A DNA stretch of 64,000 nucleotides from CAZFJG01 sp964410915 (GTDB lineage Bacteria; Synergistota; Synergistia; Synergistales; JAFGMB01): NCBI GenBank assembly GCA_964410915.1, contig CAYPIU010000001.1:62001-126000 (forward strand), given 5' to 3'. Below, piece by piece: positions 36,648 to 45,072 of the stretch (positions are counted from its first letter, which is position 1; every line of letters starts with the position of its first letter). The position numbers and the translations under genes are program-made. A model generated the notes under the pieces. The model searched no databases. It was given only the letters and a program-made list of their open reading frames with translations, and was not told the DNA's origin.

Positions 36648-37899
36648 ACCAAGGTATCTTGGAATAACAACTGTTGAAGATATTATCCTGGAGAAAGGCT
36701 GCAGGATTCTCATAGAAAGCATGAGGGGCCATGAAACTGGAATAGTGGCAGGTTCTCTCACGAAGGACCAGGAAGAAAAATTCAGAAATAACTGCAATGA
36801 GGAACAGACAGATGGTCAGGCAAAGGGTGGAGAACCTATGCTTCAGAATGTTGAATTAACAGGTTATCCTGATGCAAATGACTATGAGATCATGAAACAG
36901 CTGAGCAGTGATGAAGCAGAAGTTCTGCAAAAGTCCAGAAAGATCCTTTCTGAACATGAACTCCCAATGAAGGTGGTTGATGTTGAGTATATTCATGACA
37001 GAAAAAAACTTTTCTTTTATTTTACTTCTGAACAGAGAGTAGACTTTAGAGCATACGTAAGAGACCTGGCCAGAGAATTCAAAACCAGGATTGAATTGAG
37101 GCAGATAGGAGTCAGGGATGAAGCTAAAGCTGTCAAAGGTCTTGGTCCCTGTGGATTACCATGCTGTTGCAGCTATTGGCTCCAGTCCTTTACACCCATC
37201 TGTATAAAAATGGTAAAGGAGCAGAACCTCGCTTTGAATCCTACGAAAATATCCGGCATATGCGGACGCCTTATGTGTTGTATGAGTTATGAACATCCTA
37301 CCTACCATGATCTTTGGAAAAAACTCCCTAAGCCTGATTCCAAGATAAAGACTCCCAAGGGCAACTTTGTCATAAATGGTGTCAATATAAAATCTGGATC
37401 AGTTTCATTGCGAACTCCAAATGGGAAAGAAGTAATGATCCCTGTGGATGAATTCGAAAATGTCAGAAAAAGAATAACCAGCGGTGAAACTTTAGATGAG
37501 CTTTATCAAAAAGGGATCCTGGTCTCTGACAACGTCGAGATCGACAAGGTGGGAAAAGATGTACTATTTACAGATGACATGATATTCAGCTCAAAAACCG
37601 GACAATCACAGAATGTCAAAACTGATAAAAAGCAGGATCAGAAAATAACTGTCGGATCATCAAAAGAGGAAGGTTCAAAACAGAGATCCGATAAAGGTGA
37701 AAAGCAAATATCTCAAAATTCGAAAACTACAGATAACATAAAGAATAAAAATAAAAGAAGAAGAAAAAAGCCAACAAAACCAAAACATACTCCAAATGTA
37801 AACAAAGAAGAAAATGCAAAAGGGACTAAAGTGCCAAGACCAGCAAGGAAAAGAAAACCAAGAAAAAAACCGGATCAAAAGGGAAAATCTGACAAGTAG
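36619..37899 (+). CDS. ricT: PSP1-domain regulatory iron-sulfur protein (RicT/YaaT)
   Basis: This is a PSP1-domain protein, homologous to RicT (YaaT), part of the Fe-S Y-complex that assists RNA processing in Bacillus. The core has VDVEYIHDRKKLFFYFTSEQRVDFRAYVRDLA, TRIELRQIGVRDEAK and the cysteine-rich LGPCGLPCCCSYWL...ISGICGRLMCCMSYE block. The N-terminal 130 residues are less conserved. The last 85 residues are an extremely Lys/Arg/Asn-rich tail with repeated KKP/RKP motifs (about 340-426), probably disordered and RNA-binding. TTG start behind AAGGAGGG. It overlaps the end of holB by 29 bp. Confidence 0.9.
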   Translation: MSIYLVIFGKPRYLGITTVEDIILEKGCRILIESMRGHETGIVAGSLTKDQEEKFRNNCNEEQTDGQAKGGEPMLQNVELTGYPDANDYEIMKQLSSDEAEVLQKSRKILSEHELPMKVVDVEYIHDRKKLFFYFTSEQRVDFRAYVRDLAREFKTRIELRQIGVRDEAKAVKGLGPCGLPCCCSYWLQSFTPICIKMVKEQNLALNPTKISGICGRLMCCMSYEHPTYHDLWKKLPKPDSKIKTPKGNFVINGVNIKSGSVSLRTPNGKEVMIPVDEFENVRKRITSGETLDELYQKGILVSDNVEIDKVGKDVLFTDDMIFSSKTGQSQNVKTDKKQDQKITVGSSKEEGSKQRSDKGEKQISQNSKTTDNIKNKNKRRRKKPTKPKHTPNVNKEENAKGTKVPRPARKRKPRKKPDQKGKSDK

Positions 37900-37979
37900 A
37901 TAATCAGGGCAGTCTTAAGATTCTTGTAAGATCCTGGAAATATAATCATGCAGAAGTTATGGAAAGAGGCTGATCTTTA

Positions 37980-38906
37980 GTGTTTCGTTCGATTGGTGGA
38001 CGTATCAAAAAAGTGAAAAATAGCTGGAGTGGCAATATACTCAGTGTATTCAAAAATAACTACATCAATGAAGAATTCTGGGACGATCTTGAAGAGATAC
38101 TTATATCGGGAGATGTAAGTATTGAACTTGTTGACGAACTTCTTGATATATTGAAAGACCATGTAAGAAAAAAGGGGATCAAGAATTCTTCTGTTCTTCT
38201 GGAAGACTTTTCAGAAATACTTGAAGAAAAACTATCAGCTGTCAAAGGTATGGGGGAGGAGCCGTTATTGCAGGGATCTCCTTCGGTTATAATTCTGGTC
38301 GGGGTAAACGGATCCGGGAAAACTACCAGTGCAGCGAAGCTCGCGCAGAGGTATAAAGAAGAAGGTAAAGATGTATATTTTGCAGCTGCAGATACCTATA
38401 GAGCTGCTGCGATAGATCAGCTTCAGATATGGGGTAAAAGAGCCGGTATAAGGGTAATAGCTCAGAAGCACGGCAGTGATCCTGCTGCTGTGGTATTTGA
38501 TGCTATAAATGCAGCAAAGGCAGCAGGGGCCGATCTGGTAATTGTTGATACAGCAGGAAGGCTGCATTCCAGACATAATCTCATGGAAGAACTTTCAAAG
38601 ATCCATAGGATATCAATCAAAGAAGCTGGAACAGACAGTGTGGAAGTATTCCTGGTTCTTGATGCAGTTATGGGACAGAATGGTTTCAGGCAGGCTGAAG
38701 CATTCAACCAGATACTTGATCTTTCAGGTTTGATCCTTGCGAAATATGACTCAACAGCCAAAGGTGGTATTATTTTAACAATAGCGGATAAATTAAAACT
38801 TCCTATAAGATATCTTGGTCTGGGAGAGGATGTTCAAGATCTTACAAATTTTGACCCTGCTTCTTTTATAAAAGAATTACTTTCTAAAGATCAGGATTCT
38901 GCTTAA
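37980..38906 (+). CDS. ftsY: Signal recognition particle receptor FtsY
   Basis: FtsY is the membrane-associated GTPase receptor for SRP. The 308-residue protein has the N domain (EEFWDDLEEILISGDVSIELVDEL) and the NG GTPase with GVNGSGKTTSAAKLA (G1), DTYRAAAIDQLQIW, VDTAGRLHSRHNLMEEL (G3) and LILAKYDSTAKGG (G4; family LTKLDGTAKGG, here AKYDSTAKGG). GLGEDVQDLTNFDP is the usual end. The acidic A domain is missing, as in many bacteria. GTG start with AGAGG upstream. Confidence 0.95.
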   Translation: MFRSIGGRIKKVKNSWSGNILSVFKNNYINEEFWDDLEEILISGDVSIELVDELLDILKDHVRKKGIKNSSVLLEDFSEILEEKLSAVKGMGEEPLLQGSPSVIILVGVNGSGKTTSAAKLAQRYKEEGKDVYFAAADTYRAAAIDQLQIWGKRAGIRVIAQKHGSDPAAVVFDAINAAKAAGADLVIVDTAGRLHSRHNLMEELSKIHRISIKEAGTDSVEVFLVLDAVMGQNGFRQAEAFNQILDLSGLILAKYDSTAKGGIILTIADKLKLPIRYLGLGEDVQDLTNFDPASFIKELLSKDQDSA

Positions 38907-38923
38907 GATCACATGGAGGCTGT

Positions 38924-39442
38924 ATGCATAGACTTCAAGTAAAACTGATCACCGGAATTCTCTATCCGGATAATATCCTTCTTGATTGGGTCAAAGAAAA
39001 GCTGACTTCTATCTGGGGGCCGTATGAGAGGATTAGTGATGAATATCTATTTGATAAAACGGATTATTACAGGGAAATCTCCCCTGTTCTTTTCAGGCGG
39101 TTTATATCTTTTAAGGGTTTGTTCGATCCAGGACAGATCGTTACCTGGAAAAGATCTTCCTGTGAGATCGAAGAACTGAGCGGAACATCGCGTAAAATTA
39201 ACATAGATCCTGGCTATGTTGATGGTGCCCGTCTTGTATTGGCTTCAACAAAGGATCATGCGCACAGAATATATATTTCTCAGGGGATCTTTGCAGAAGT
39301 TACCATGAGATACAGGTATGGAAGATGGGTTCCATTTGACTATACATTTCCGGACTTTGCATCCGGTATATACAATAACTTTTTTGAGCAGGTAAGAAAT
39401 GACTGGCTGGTTCAAAAGTGTCCCGGGAGGCAATCGACATGA
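38924..39442 (+). CDS. DUF4416 family protein
   Basis: This 172-residue protein resembles the DUF4416 family, of unknown function, found in Synergistota, Spirochaetota and deltaproteobacterial lineages. Recognisable stretches are VKLITGILYPDNILLDWVKEKL, IWGPYERISDEYLFDKTDYYREI, INIDPGYVDGARLVLASTKDHAHRIYI and FPDFASGIYNNFFEQVR. GGAGG precedes the ATG. It overlaps purB by 4 bp, so it is translated with it; DUF4416 genes are repeatedly seen near purine or FtsY genes, but I cannot name the role. Confidence 0.75.
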   Translation: MHRLQVKLITGILYPDNILLDWVKEKLTSIWGPYERISDEYLFDKTDYYREISPVLFRRFISFKGLFDPGQIVTWKRSSCEIEELSGTSRKINIDPGYVDGARLVLASTKDHAHRIYISQGIFAEVTMRYRYGRWVPFDYTFPDFASGIYNNFFEQVRNDWLVQKCPGRQST

Positions 39443-40734
39443 TCGAAAGATATGAAACAGAAACTATGAAGAAAATATGGTCTGAAGATAATAAATACAG
39501 GACATGGCTTAACGTTGAAATCGCTGTGTGTAAAGCGTGGGCTAAATCGGGTGTTATACCTGCTGAAGATCTCGATTCTATTCAAAACAAAGCGGATTTT
39601 GATGTCGACAGGATCAAAAAGATCGAACAGGAGGTACATCATGATGTAATTGCTTTTGTTACTGATGTTGCTGAAAGAGTAGGGCCCTCAGGAAGATATA
39701 TTCATCTTGGGATGACAAGTAGTGATGTTCTGGATACTGCATCGTCAGTACGGATAAAAGAATCTCTTGAAGTGATCCTGGTGAAACTCGAGAAACTCAA
39801 GCAGGATATATATAAAGCTGCCTGTAACAACAGATTTCTTCCCTGTGTTGGAAGGACGCATGGTATACATGCAGAACCATCAACTTTTGGACTGAAACTC
39901 CTTAACTGGTATTCTCAACTTGACAGGGATCACACAAGGATAAGCGAAGCTCTGGAACAAATTTCATACGGGAAACTTTCAGGGGCTGTTGGTACCTATG
40001 CCCACTGTCCACCTTCTATCGAAAAGGAAGTCTGCTCTGAACTTGGATTAAAGGCCGCTTCAGTTTCCACACAGATCCTTCAGAGAGACAGGCATGCTCA
40101 GGTTATCTCCTCACTTGCTTTACTTGCTTCATCTATTGAGAGAAGCGCTGTAGAAGTAAGGCACCTTCAACGAACAGAAGTCCTTGAAGTATTGGAACCA
40201 TTCGGGACCGGGCAGAAAGGTTCATCTGCTATGCCGCATAAAAAGAACCCGATTATTTGTGAACGTCTTACCGGAATGGCAAGATTAATTAGAGGATATT
40301 CTCTGACGTCCATGGAGAACATTGCATTGTGGCATGAAAGAGATATCAGCCATTCATCGGTTGAAAGGATAATCTGGCCAGATTCTTTTCATATTATTGA
40401 CTATATGCTGGATAAATTTGCATCAGTTGTAAAAGGTATGATGCTGATACCGGAGAATATGCAAAAAAATCTTGATCTCACAAAAGGTCTTGTATTCAGC
40501 CAGAGGATATTGCTTGAACTTGTTGAAACCTTTGCTTTCAGCAGAGAGGATGCATACAGTATCGTTCAAAGAAATGCCATGAAATGCTGGGAGGGTGAAG
40601 GTTCCTTTATTGATCTATTGTCCAAGGATCCTGATATTAATTGCCTTATATCATATAAAGAACTGGAAAAGCTGTTTGATTACCATTATTATTATAAATA
40701 TGTTGATGAAATATTTGAAAGATTCAATAATTAG
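39439..40734 (+). CDS. purB: Adenylosuccinate lyase
   Basis: PurB catalyses two fumarate-releasing steps of AMP synthesis. The 431-residue protein starts MIERYETETMKKIWSEDNKY and has GRYIHLGMTSSDVLDTA, VGRTHGIHAEPSTFGLK with the active-site His, and the fumarase-family signature GSSAMPHKKNPIICER. ATG at 39439 with GGGAGG 8 nt upstream; the GTG at 39418 is not needed. Confidence 0.96.
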   Translation: MIERYETETMKKIWSEDNKYRTWLNVEIAVCKAWAKSGVIPAEDLDSIQNKADFDVDRIKKIEQEVHHDVIAFVTDVAERVGPSGRYIHLGMTSSDVLDTASSVRIKESLEVILVKLEKLKQDIYKAACNNRFLPCVGRTHGIHAEPSTFGLKLLNWYSQLDRDHTRISEALEQISYGKLSGAVGTYAHCPPSIEKEVCSELGLKAASVSTQILQRDRHAQVISSLALLASSIERSAVEVRHLQRTEVLEVLEPFGTGQKGSSAMPHKKNPIICERLTGMARLIRGYSLTSMENIALWHERDISHSSVERIIWPDSFHIIDYMLDKFASVVKGMMLIPENMQKNLDLTKGLVFSQRILLELVETFAFSREDAYSIVQRNAMKCWEGEGSFIDLLSKDPDINCLISYKELEKLFDYHYYYKYVDEIFERFNN

Positions 40735-40775
40735 GTAAAACTGCCAGTTTTAGCTTTTTGATGGGGGTAATGCTT

Positions 40776-41768
40776 ATGGCCGCTCCGGATAGAAATATGG
40801 CGTTAGAGCTTGTAAGAGGTACAGAAGCTGCTGCAATGGCTGCAGGTCGCTGGATGGGGAGAGGCGAAAAAAATGCAGCAGATGGAGCTGCTGTCCATGC
40901 AATGCGTAATATGCTTAACAGTGTTTGCATGGATGGTGTTGTAGTGATCGGAGAAGGAGAGAAAGATAAAGCTCCTATGTTATTCAATGGTGAAAGACTT
41001 GGGAACGGGGATCTTCCTGAAGTAGATATAGCAGTAGATCCTATTGATGGGACAAGACTGATCTCGCTGGGACTTCCTGGCGCTATAAGTGTCGTTGCAG
41101 TATCAGATAAAGGTACAATGTATAACCCGGAGGATCTTTTCTATATGAATAAGATCGTCACTGGTCCTGAGGCTGCTGATGCTATAGACATAGAAGCTTC
41201 TGTGGAAGAAAACATAATCAATGTGGCGAAAAAAAAGGGAAAAGCTATAGAAGATATTACCATTGTTGTACTTGATCGACCAAGACATGAAGATCTTATC
41301 TCAGATATAAGAAGAGTAGGAGCACGTATCAAAATGATACCCGACGGGGATATCGCAGGTGCGTTGCTGACATGTAAAGCAGAACAGGGTATGGATCTTC
41401 TGATCGGCATTGGAGGTGCTCCGGAAGCTGTTATTACCGCTTGTGCCATGAAGGCTCTTGGTGGAAACATGCAGTGTAAACTGTGGGCAAGAGATGCTCG
41501 TGATATTGCCAAGGCAAGAGAAAGAGGTATTGATCTTGATTCAGTTCTCGGACTCAATGATCTTGTTAAAAGTGACAATGTGTTTTTTGCTGCTACCGGT
41601 GTTACCGATGGAGAATTCCTAGAAGGTGTTCGATACCAGGGCTCTAATATTCTGACAAGTTCGATCGTTATAAGGTCAAGATCCGGGACAATCCGTTATG
41701 TAGAAGCTGTCCATAAACTTGAGAAACTACTTCATATAAGTGATGTAGACTACCTTAAGGGAATGTAA
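40776..41768 (+). CDS. glpX: Fructose-1,6-bisphosphatase class II
   Basis: GlpX dephosphorylates fructose 1,6-bisphosphate in gluconeogenesis. The 330-residue protein has NMALELVRGTEAAAMAAGRWMGRGEKNAAD, GVVVIGEGEKDKAPML, VDIAVDPIDGTRLISLGLPGAISVVA, IPDGDIAGAL and GIGGAPEAVITACAMKALGG. The ATG at 40776 with GGGGGT 7 nt upstream fits the family N-terminus; earlier in-frame starts (40758, 40761, 40770) add only MMGVML-type residues. Confidence 0.95.
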   Translation: MAAPDRNMALELVRGTEAAAMAAGRWMGRGEKNAADGAAVHAMRNMLNSVCMDGVVVIGEGEKDKAPMLFNGERLGNGDLPEVDIAVDPIDGTRLISLGLPGAISVVAVSDKGTMYNPEDLFYMNKIVTGPEAADAIDIEASVEENIINVAKKKGKAIEDITIVVLDRPRHEDLISDIRRVGARIKMIPDGDIAGALLTCKAEQGMDLLIGIGGAPEAVITACAMKALGGNMQCKLWARDARDIAKARERGIDLDSVLGLNDLVKSDNVFFAATGVTDGEFLEGVRYQGSNILTSSIVIRSRSGTIRYVEAVHKLEKLLHISDVDYLKGM

Positions 41769-41771
41769 TTA

Positions 41772-41800
41772 GTGACAGGAATGAATATTCGGTGTATTAT
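41772..41800 (+). promoter_or_regulatory. Promoter of csp
   Basis: GTGACA (41772-41777), a 17-nt spacer and TATTAT (41795-41800) precede an approximately 100-nt leader. The leader contains a T-rich stretch and a small CATCTT...AAGATG hairpin just before the ribosome-binding site. Long structured leaders are characteristic of cold-shock genes. Confidence 0.55.
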
Positions 41801-41904
41801 AAATGATAACTTTTTATCATCATCTTTACTGATTCATTGATGTAACTGTTCTGGGGTTCATCTTTTCAGAAGATGGTGAAATGTAACAGGGAGGAAGTTA
41901 TTTC

Positions 41905-42102
41905 ATGAAAGGTACTGTCAAATGGTTCAACGCAACGAAAGGTTACGGGTTTATAACAAGCGAAGAAGGTAATGACGTATTTGTTCATTTCAGTGCAATC
42001 CAGATGGATGGATTCAAGACTCTCGAAGAGGGTGATTCTGTCTCATTTGAAGTAACTGAGGGAGAAAAGGGGCCTCAGGCTGCTAACGTAGTTAAGGACT
42101 AA
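41905..42102 (+). CDS. Cold-shock protein
   Basis: This 65-residue CspA-type RNA chaperone starts [18 protein letters not shown] (RNP1-like KGYGFI), with VFVHFSAIQ (RNP2) and a GPQAANV end. GGGAGG precedes the ATG. It is monocistronic, with a promoter, a leader and a strong terminator. Confidence 0.97.
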   Translation: MKGTVKWFNATKGYGFITSEEGNDVFVHFSAIQMDGFKTLEEGDSVSFEVTEGEKGPQAANVVKD

Positions 42103-42131
42103 GTATCTTTAATATTTTACTGAACATTTCT

Positions 42132-42170
42132 AATGAGGTCCGGGTCCAGAACCGGACCTCATTAATTTTT
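42132..42170 (+). terminator. Intrinsic terminator of csp
   Basis: AATGAGGTCCGG pairs perfectly with CCGGACCTCATT (12 bp) around an 8-nt loop, followed by AATTTTT. It overlaps the hypF stop codon on the other strand and may impede both transcripts. Confidence 0.93.
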
Positions 42171-44438
42171 CCCCCACCTGAATGCTCCTATTACTGCCTG
42201 TCCTGTAGAAACACACTCGTCATTTGGTGAAAGTGTCTTATGAACCAGTGTTTTCATGCCTTCCCGCTCCAGTAACGTATATGTCAGATTGAGTAATCGT
42301 CTGTTCTGCCAGACTCCTCCTGAAAGAGCGACGTGTTTTATTCCTGTTTCAGATGCTATTGATAATGATATTCTGGTAAGCTCTCTGGCCAGTCCATAAT
42401 GAAAAGCTGCAGAAATCTCTTTTTCAGATATCTTTGTTCTGTTATGGATTATCCATGCTATAGCATTTCGCCAGTCAAGGATCCATTTATCATTTTCTTT
42501 GTAAGATTCAAAAGGAGCTGTGGCGGTACCTTTTGCATTAGATTCCAGAAGGATCGCGGCTTCTCCGTCAAATGAACTTAAAGTGCAGATATTAAGCAGA
42601 GCTGAGACACCATCGAAAAGTCGACCAGCTGATGTTGTTACAGGACCAGAATGAACAGTTCCAGAAATTAGCGGTATGGTCTTCTTGAATTCAGGCCAGA
42701 TGGATCTGGCGATATCTATGCTTTTATCATGACCAAAAGTCTGGGTCAAAAGGGAGAGTGCATATCGCCAGGGTTCCAGAACTGCTTTTTCTCCCCCTGG
42801 AAGATTGGAACTGAGAAAATGGCCGGCACGATAGAAGTCTTCGATATCACCCACAAGAAATTCACCGCCCCAAATTGTTCCGTCAGTTCCGAATCCAGTA
42901 CCATCCAGTATCAACCCAATAGCCTTGCCTTGATGTCTATTTTCTAAAAGACATGATGCCAGGTGTGCGTGATGATGCTGTACAGCCATTATATGTTCCT
43001 TTTTTATGTCTGTCTCTTCAAGTGCTATTTGCGTAGACACATATTGTGGATGCATATCATGGACAAGAAATTCCGGTTTAAGATTATACAATTTCATGAA
43101 ATGCTTTAATGCACGTCTGTAATAATTGATAGTTGGAATCTGCTTGAGATCTCCAAGATACTGGCCGGGAAAAAGGATCTTTTCCTGTGTTATGGAAAAT
43201 GTACTTTTCATTTCCCCTCCAGCGGCAAGGATAACTGGAGAATTAACTGGTAAGGGAAAAGGTGCAGGAACAAATCCTCTGGATCTTCTCAGTAAGATCT
43301 TCATTCTGCCGGAAACGGAGATCACAGAATCATCTATTGGCATATGAATATCACGGTTGTGGAATAAAAAAGAATCTGCTATAGATCCGAGCTTTTCCAG
43401 AGCCTCTTCATTTGCTGCAATGATAGGACTGTCACTTATATTTGCACTTGTCATTACAAGCGCATCAAAACTTTCCATTATCAAGTGATGCAGAGGTGTG
43501 TAAGGGAGCATTAACCCAAGGTCATTCTGTCCCGGGGCTATACTTTCACAAATACCGCAATTGTTCCGTTTATAGCAGATGACGATGGGCCTCTTTGAAG
43601 AGAGTAGTGTTTTTTTGATCTGAGTCGTTAAAATGCATAACTTTTCAGCAACCTCTATATTTTTTACCATAAGCGCGAAAGGTTTTTTCTTTCTGTTTTT
43701 TCTATTTCGTAAAGTTTCAATTGCTGCAGGGTTATAAGGATCGCAAGCGAGGTGGAATCCTCCCAACCCTTTAATAGCCATAATACTACCTGTTCGAATT
43801 AAATTTACGCATTCTGAAATGGCTTTATCACCTTTACTAGTTATAGACTTTTCTGAATCCTGTAACCACAGTTCCGGACCACACTCAAAACAGGCATTTG
43901 GTTGAGCATGATATCTTCTATCTGTATCTGTAGTATATTCGGCATGGCAGTCTTTACACATGGTGAACTTTTTCATTGTTGTTTCAGGTCTGTCATAAGG
44001 CAGATCCTGGATTATGGTATATCTCGGGCCGCAGTTGGTGCAATTTATAAATGGATAACGGTATCTTCTGTTAGAGGGATCATTCATTTCCTCAAGGCAG
44101 TCTTTACATGTCGCAATATCAGGAGGTATGAGAACTCTCTGTTTTTTCATCCTCTTGCTTTTTACAATATTGAATGTGGTTGAGAAATCTTTGTCTATGT
44201 CGCATTCTTCAATGATCTCCAAAGAGGTGATGGCTGATGCATCAGGGTTCTCTGTCTGAACCCTTGCAATGTAATCATTTATGATATGTTTTTCACCCCG
44301 GAGTATGATTTCAACACCGTCAGAGGTATTTCTTACAGATCCCCCAAGACCAAGTTCTCTTGCCAGTTTTGCACAAAAGGGTCTGAATCCTACTCCCTGT
44401 ACAATACCTGTAATAAGGATAGTGACTTCATGTCCCAT
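42162..44438 (-). CDS. hypF: Carbamoyltransferase HypF ([NiFe]-hydrogenase maturation)
   Basis: HypF builds the CN ligands of [NiFe]-hydrogenase from carbamoyl phosphate. The 758-residue protein has the acylphosphatase domain (ITGIVQGVGFRPFCAKLA), two zinc fingers (CKDCLEEM...CTNCGPRYTI; CKDCHAEY...CFECGPEL), the YrdC-like domain (IKGLGGFHLACDPYN, LLSSKRPIVICYKR) and the Kae1-like domain (VQHHHAHLASCLLE, ILDGTGFGTDGTIWGGEFL, ALSGGVWQNRRLL). The ATG at 44438 is preferred over TTG at 44444 because GGAGG ends 7 nt before it. No other hyp or hydrogenase genes are in the window. Confidence 0.95.
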   Translation of the reverse strand: MGHEVTILITGIVQGVGFRPFCAKLARELGLGGSVRNTSDGVEIILRGEKHIINDYIARVQTENPDASAITSLEIIEECDIDKDFSTTFNIVKSKRMKKQRVLIPPDIATCKDCLEEMNDPSNRRYRYPFINCTNCGPRYTIIQDLPYDRPETTMKKFTMCKDCHAEYTTDTDRRYHAQPNACFECGPELWLQDSEKSITSKGDKAISECVNLIRTGSIMAIKGLGGFHLACDPYNPAAIETLRNRKNRKKKPFALMVKNIEVAEKLCILTTQIKKTLLSSKRPIVICYKRNNCGICESIAPGQNDLGLMLPYTPLHHLIMESFDALVMTSANISDSPIIAANEEALEKLGSIADSFLFHNRDIHMPIDDSVISVSGRMKILLRRSRGFVPAPFPLPVNSPVILAAGGEMKSTFSITQEKILFPGQYLGDLKQIPTINYYRRALKHFMKLYNLKPEFLVHDMHPQYVSTQIALEETDIKKEHIMAVQHHHAHLASCLLENRHQGKAIGLILDGTGFGTDGTIWGGEFLVGDIEDFYRAGHFLSSNLPGGEKAVLEPWRYALSLLTQTFGHDKSIDIARSIWPEFKKTIPLISGTVHSGPVTTSAGRLFDGVSALLNICTLSSFDGEAAILLESNAKGTATAPFESYKENDKWILDWRNAIAWIIHNRTKISEKEISAAFHYGLARELTRISLSIASETGIKHVALSGGVWQNRRLLNLTYTLLEREGMKTLVHKTLSPNDECVSTGQAVIGAFRWGKN

Positions 44439-44516
44439 TGACAAACCTCCGATCTCAAGGCATTTTAATTCAAGAAAGAGATCAACTCAAGTCTTTTTAC
44501 AGGAGAATATAATTTA

Positions 44517-45050
44517 ATGAAAAATTCAGAGCAGATTTTTAAAGAAATTATCATTGTAAAAGGGGCAGGAAAAGGGAAAACTACTTTTTCACTTGGACTG
44601 CTGGCCAGAACATTTTTTTCTGGAAGAAAGGGTGTGATTATTCAGTTCATGAAAGGGTATCCTTACTCCGAGGTATCGCTTTTACAAACTTTACAGGGTA
44701 TCAGAATTGAGCAGACAGGTACACCTGATTTTGTAAAAAGAGGGGATCCAGGGAAAATTGATAAGAGTGAAGCACAAAGAGGCCTTGATATCGCAGTCAG
44801 GTTATGTAAATCAGGAAAACTTGATCTTATGGTTCTCGATGAGATAAATGTTGCCGTTGATTACGGTCTGGTTGAGGAAGAAAAAGTGCTCGGATTTCTT
44901 TCTTCCTGCTTTAGTATATCAAGAATAGTCCTGACGGGTCGTTATCCGTCCTCGAGGCTTATCTCAATAGCTGATCGGGTAATAACAATGAATGAGATCA
45001 AACATCCATTTAATTCTGGTATTATGGCGCGGAAAGGGATCGATTTCTGA
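44517..45050 (+). CDS. cobO: Cob(I)alamin adenosyltransferase, CobO/BtuR type
   Basis: This enzyme adenosylates the cobalt of corrinoids to form adenosylcobalamin precursors. The 177-residue protein has the P-loop VKGAGKGKTTFSLGL, IIQFMKG, DLMVLDEINVAVDYGLV and IVLTGRYPSSRLISIADRVITM, with HPFNSGIMARKGIDF at the end. It is isolated from other cobalamin genes here. It overlaps the spurious upstream extension of the ATPase frame. Confidence 0.9.
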   Translation: MKNSEQIFKEIIIVKGAGKGKTTFSLGLLARTFFSGRKGVIIQFMKGYPYSEVSLLQTLQGIRIEQTGTPDFVKRGDPGKIDKSEAQRGLDIAVRLCKSGKLDLMVLDEINVAVDYGLVEEEKVLGFLSSCFSISRIVLTGRYPSSRLISIADRVITMNEIKHPFNSGIMARKGIDF

Positions 45051-45072
45051 GTTTGAAGGCGGGGCCAATTTT

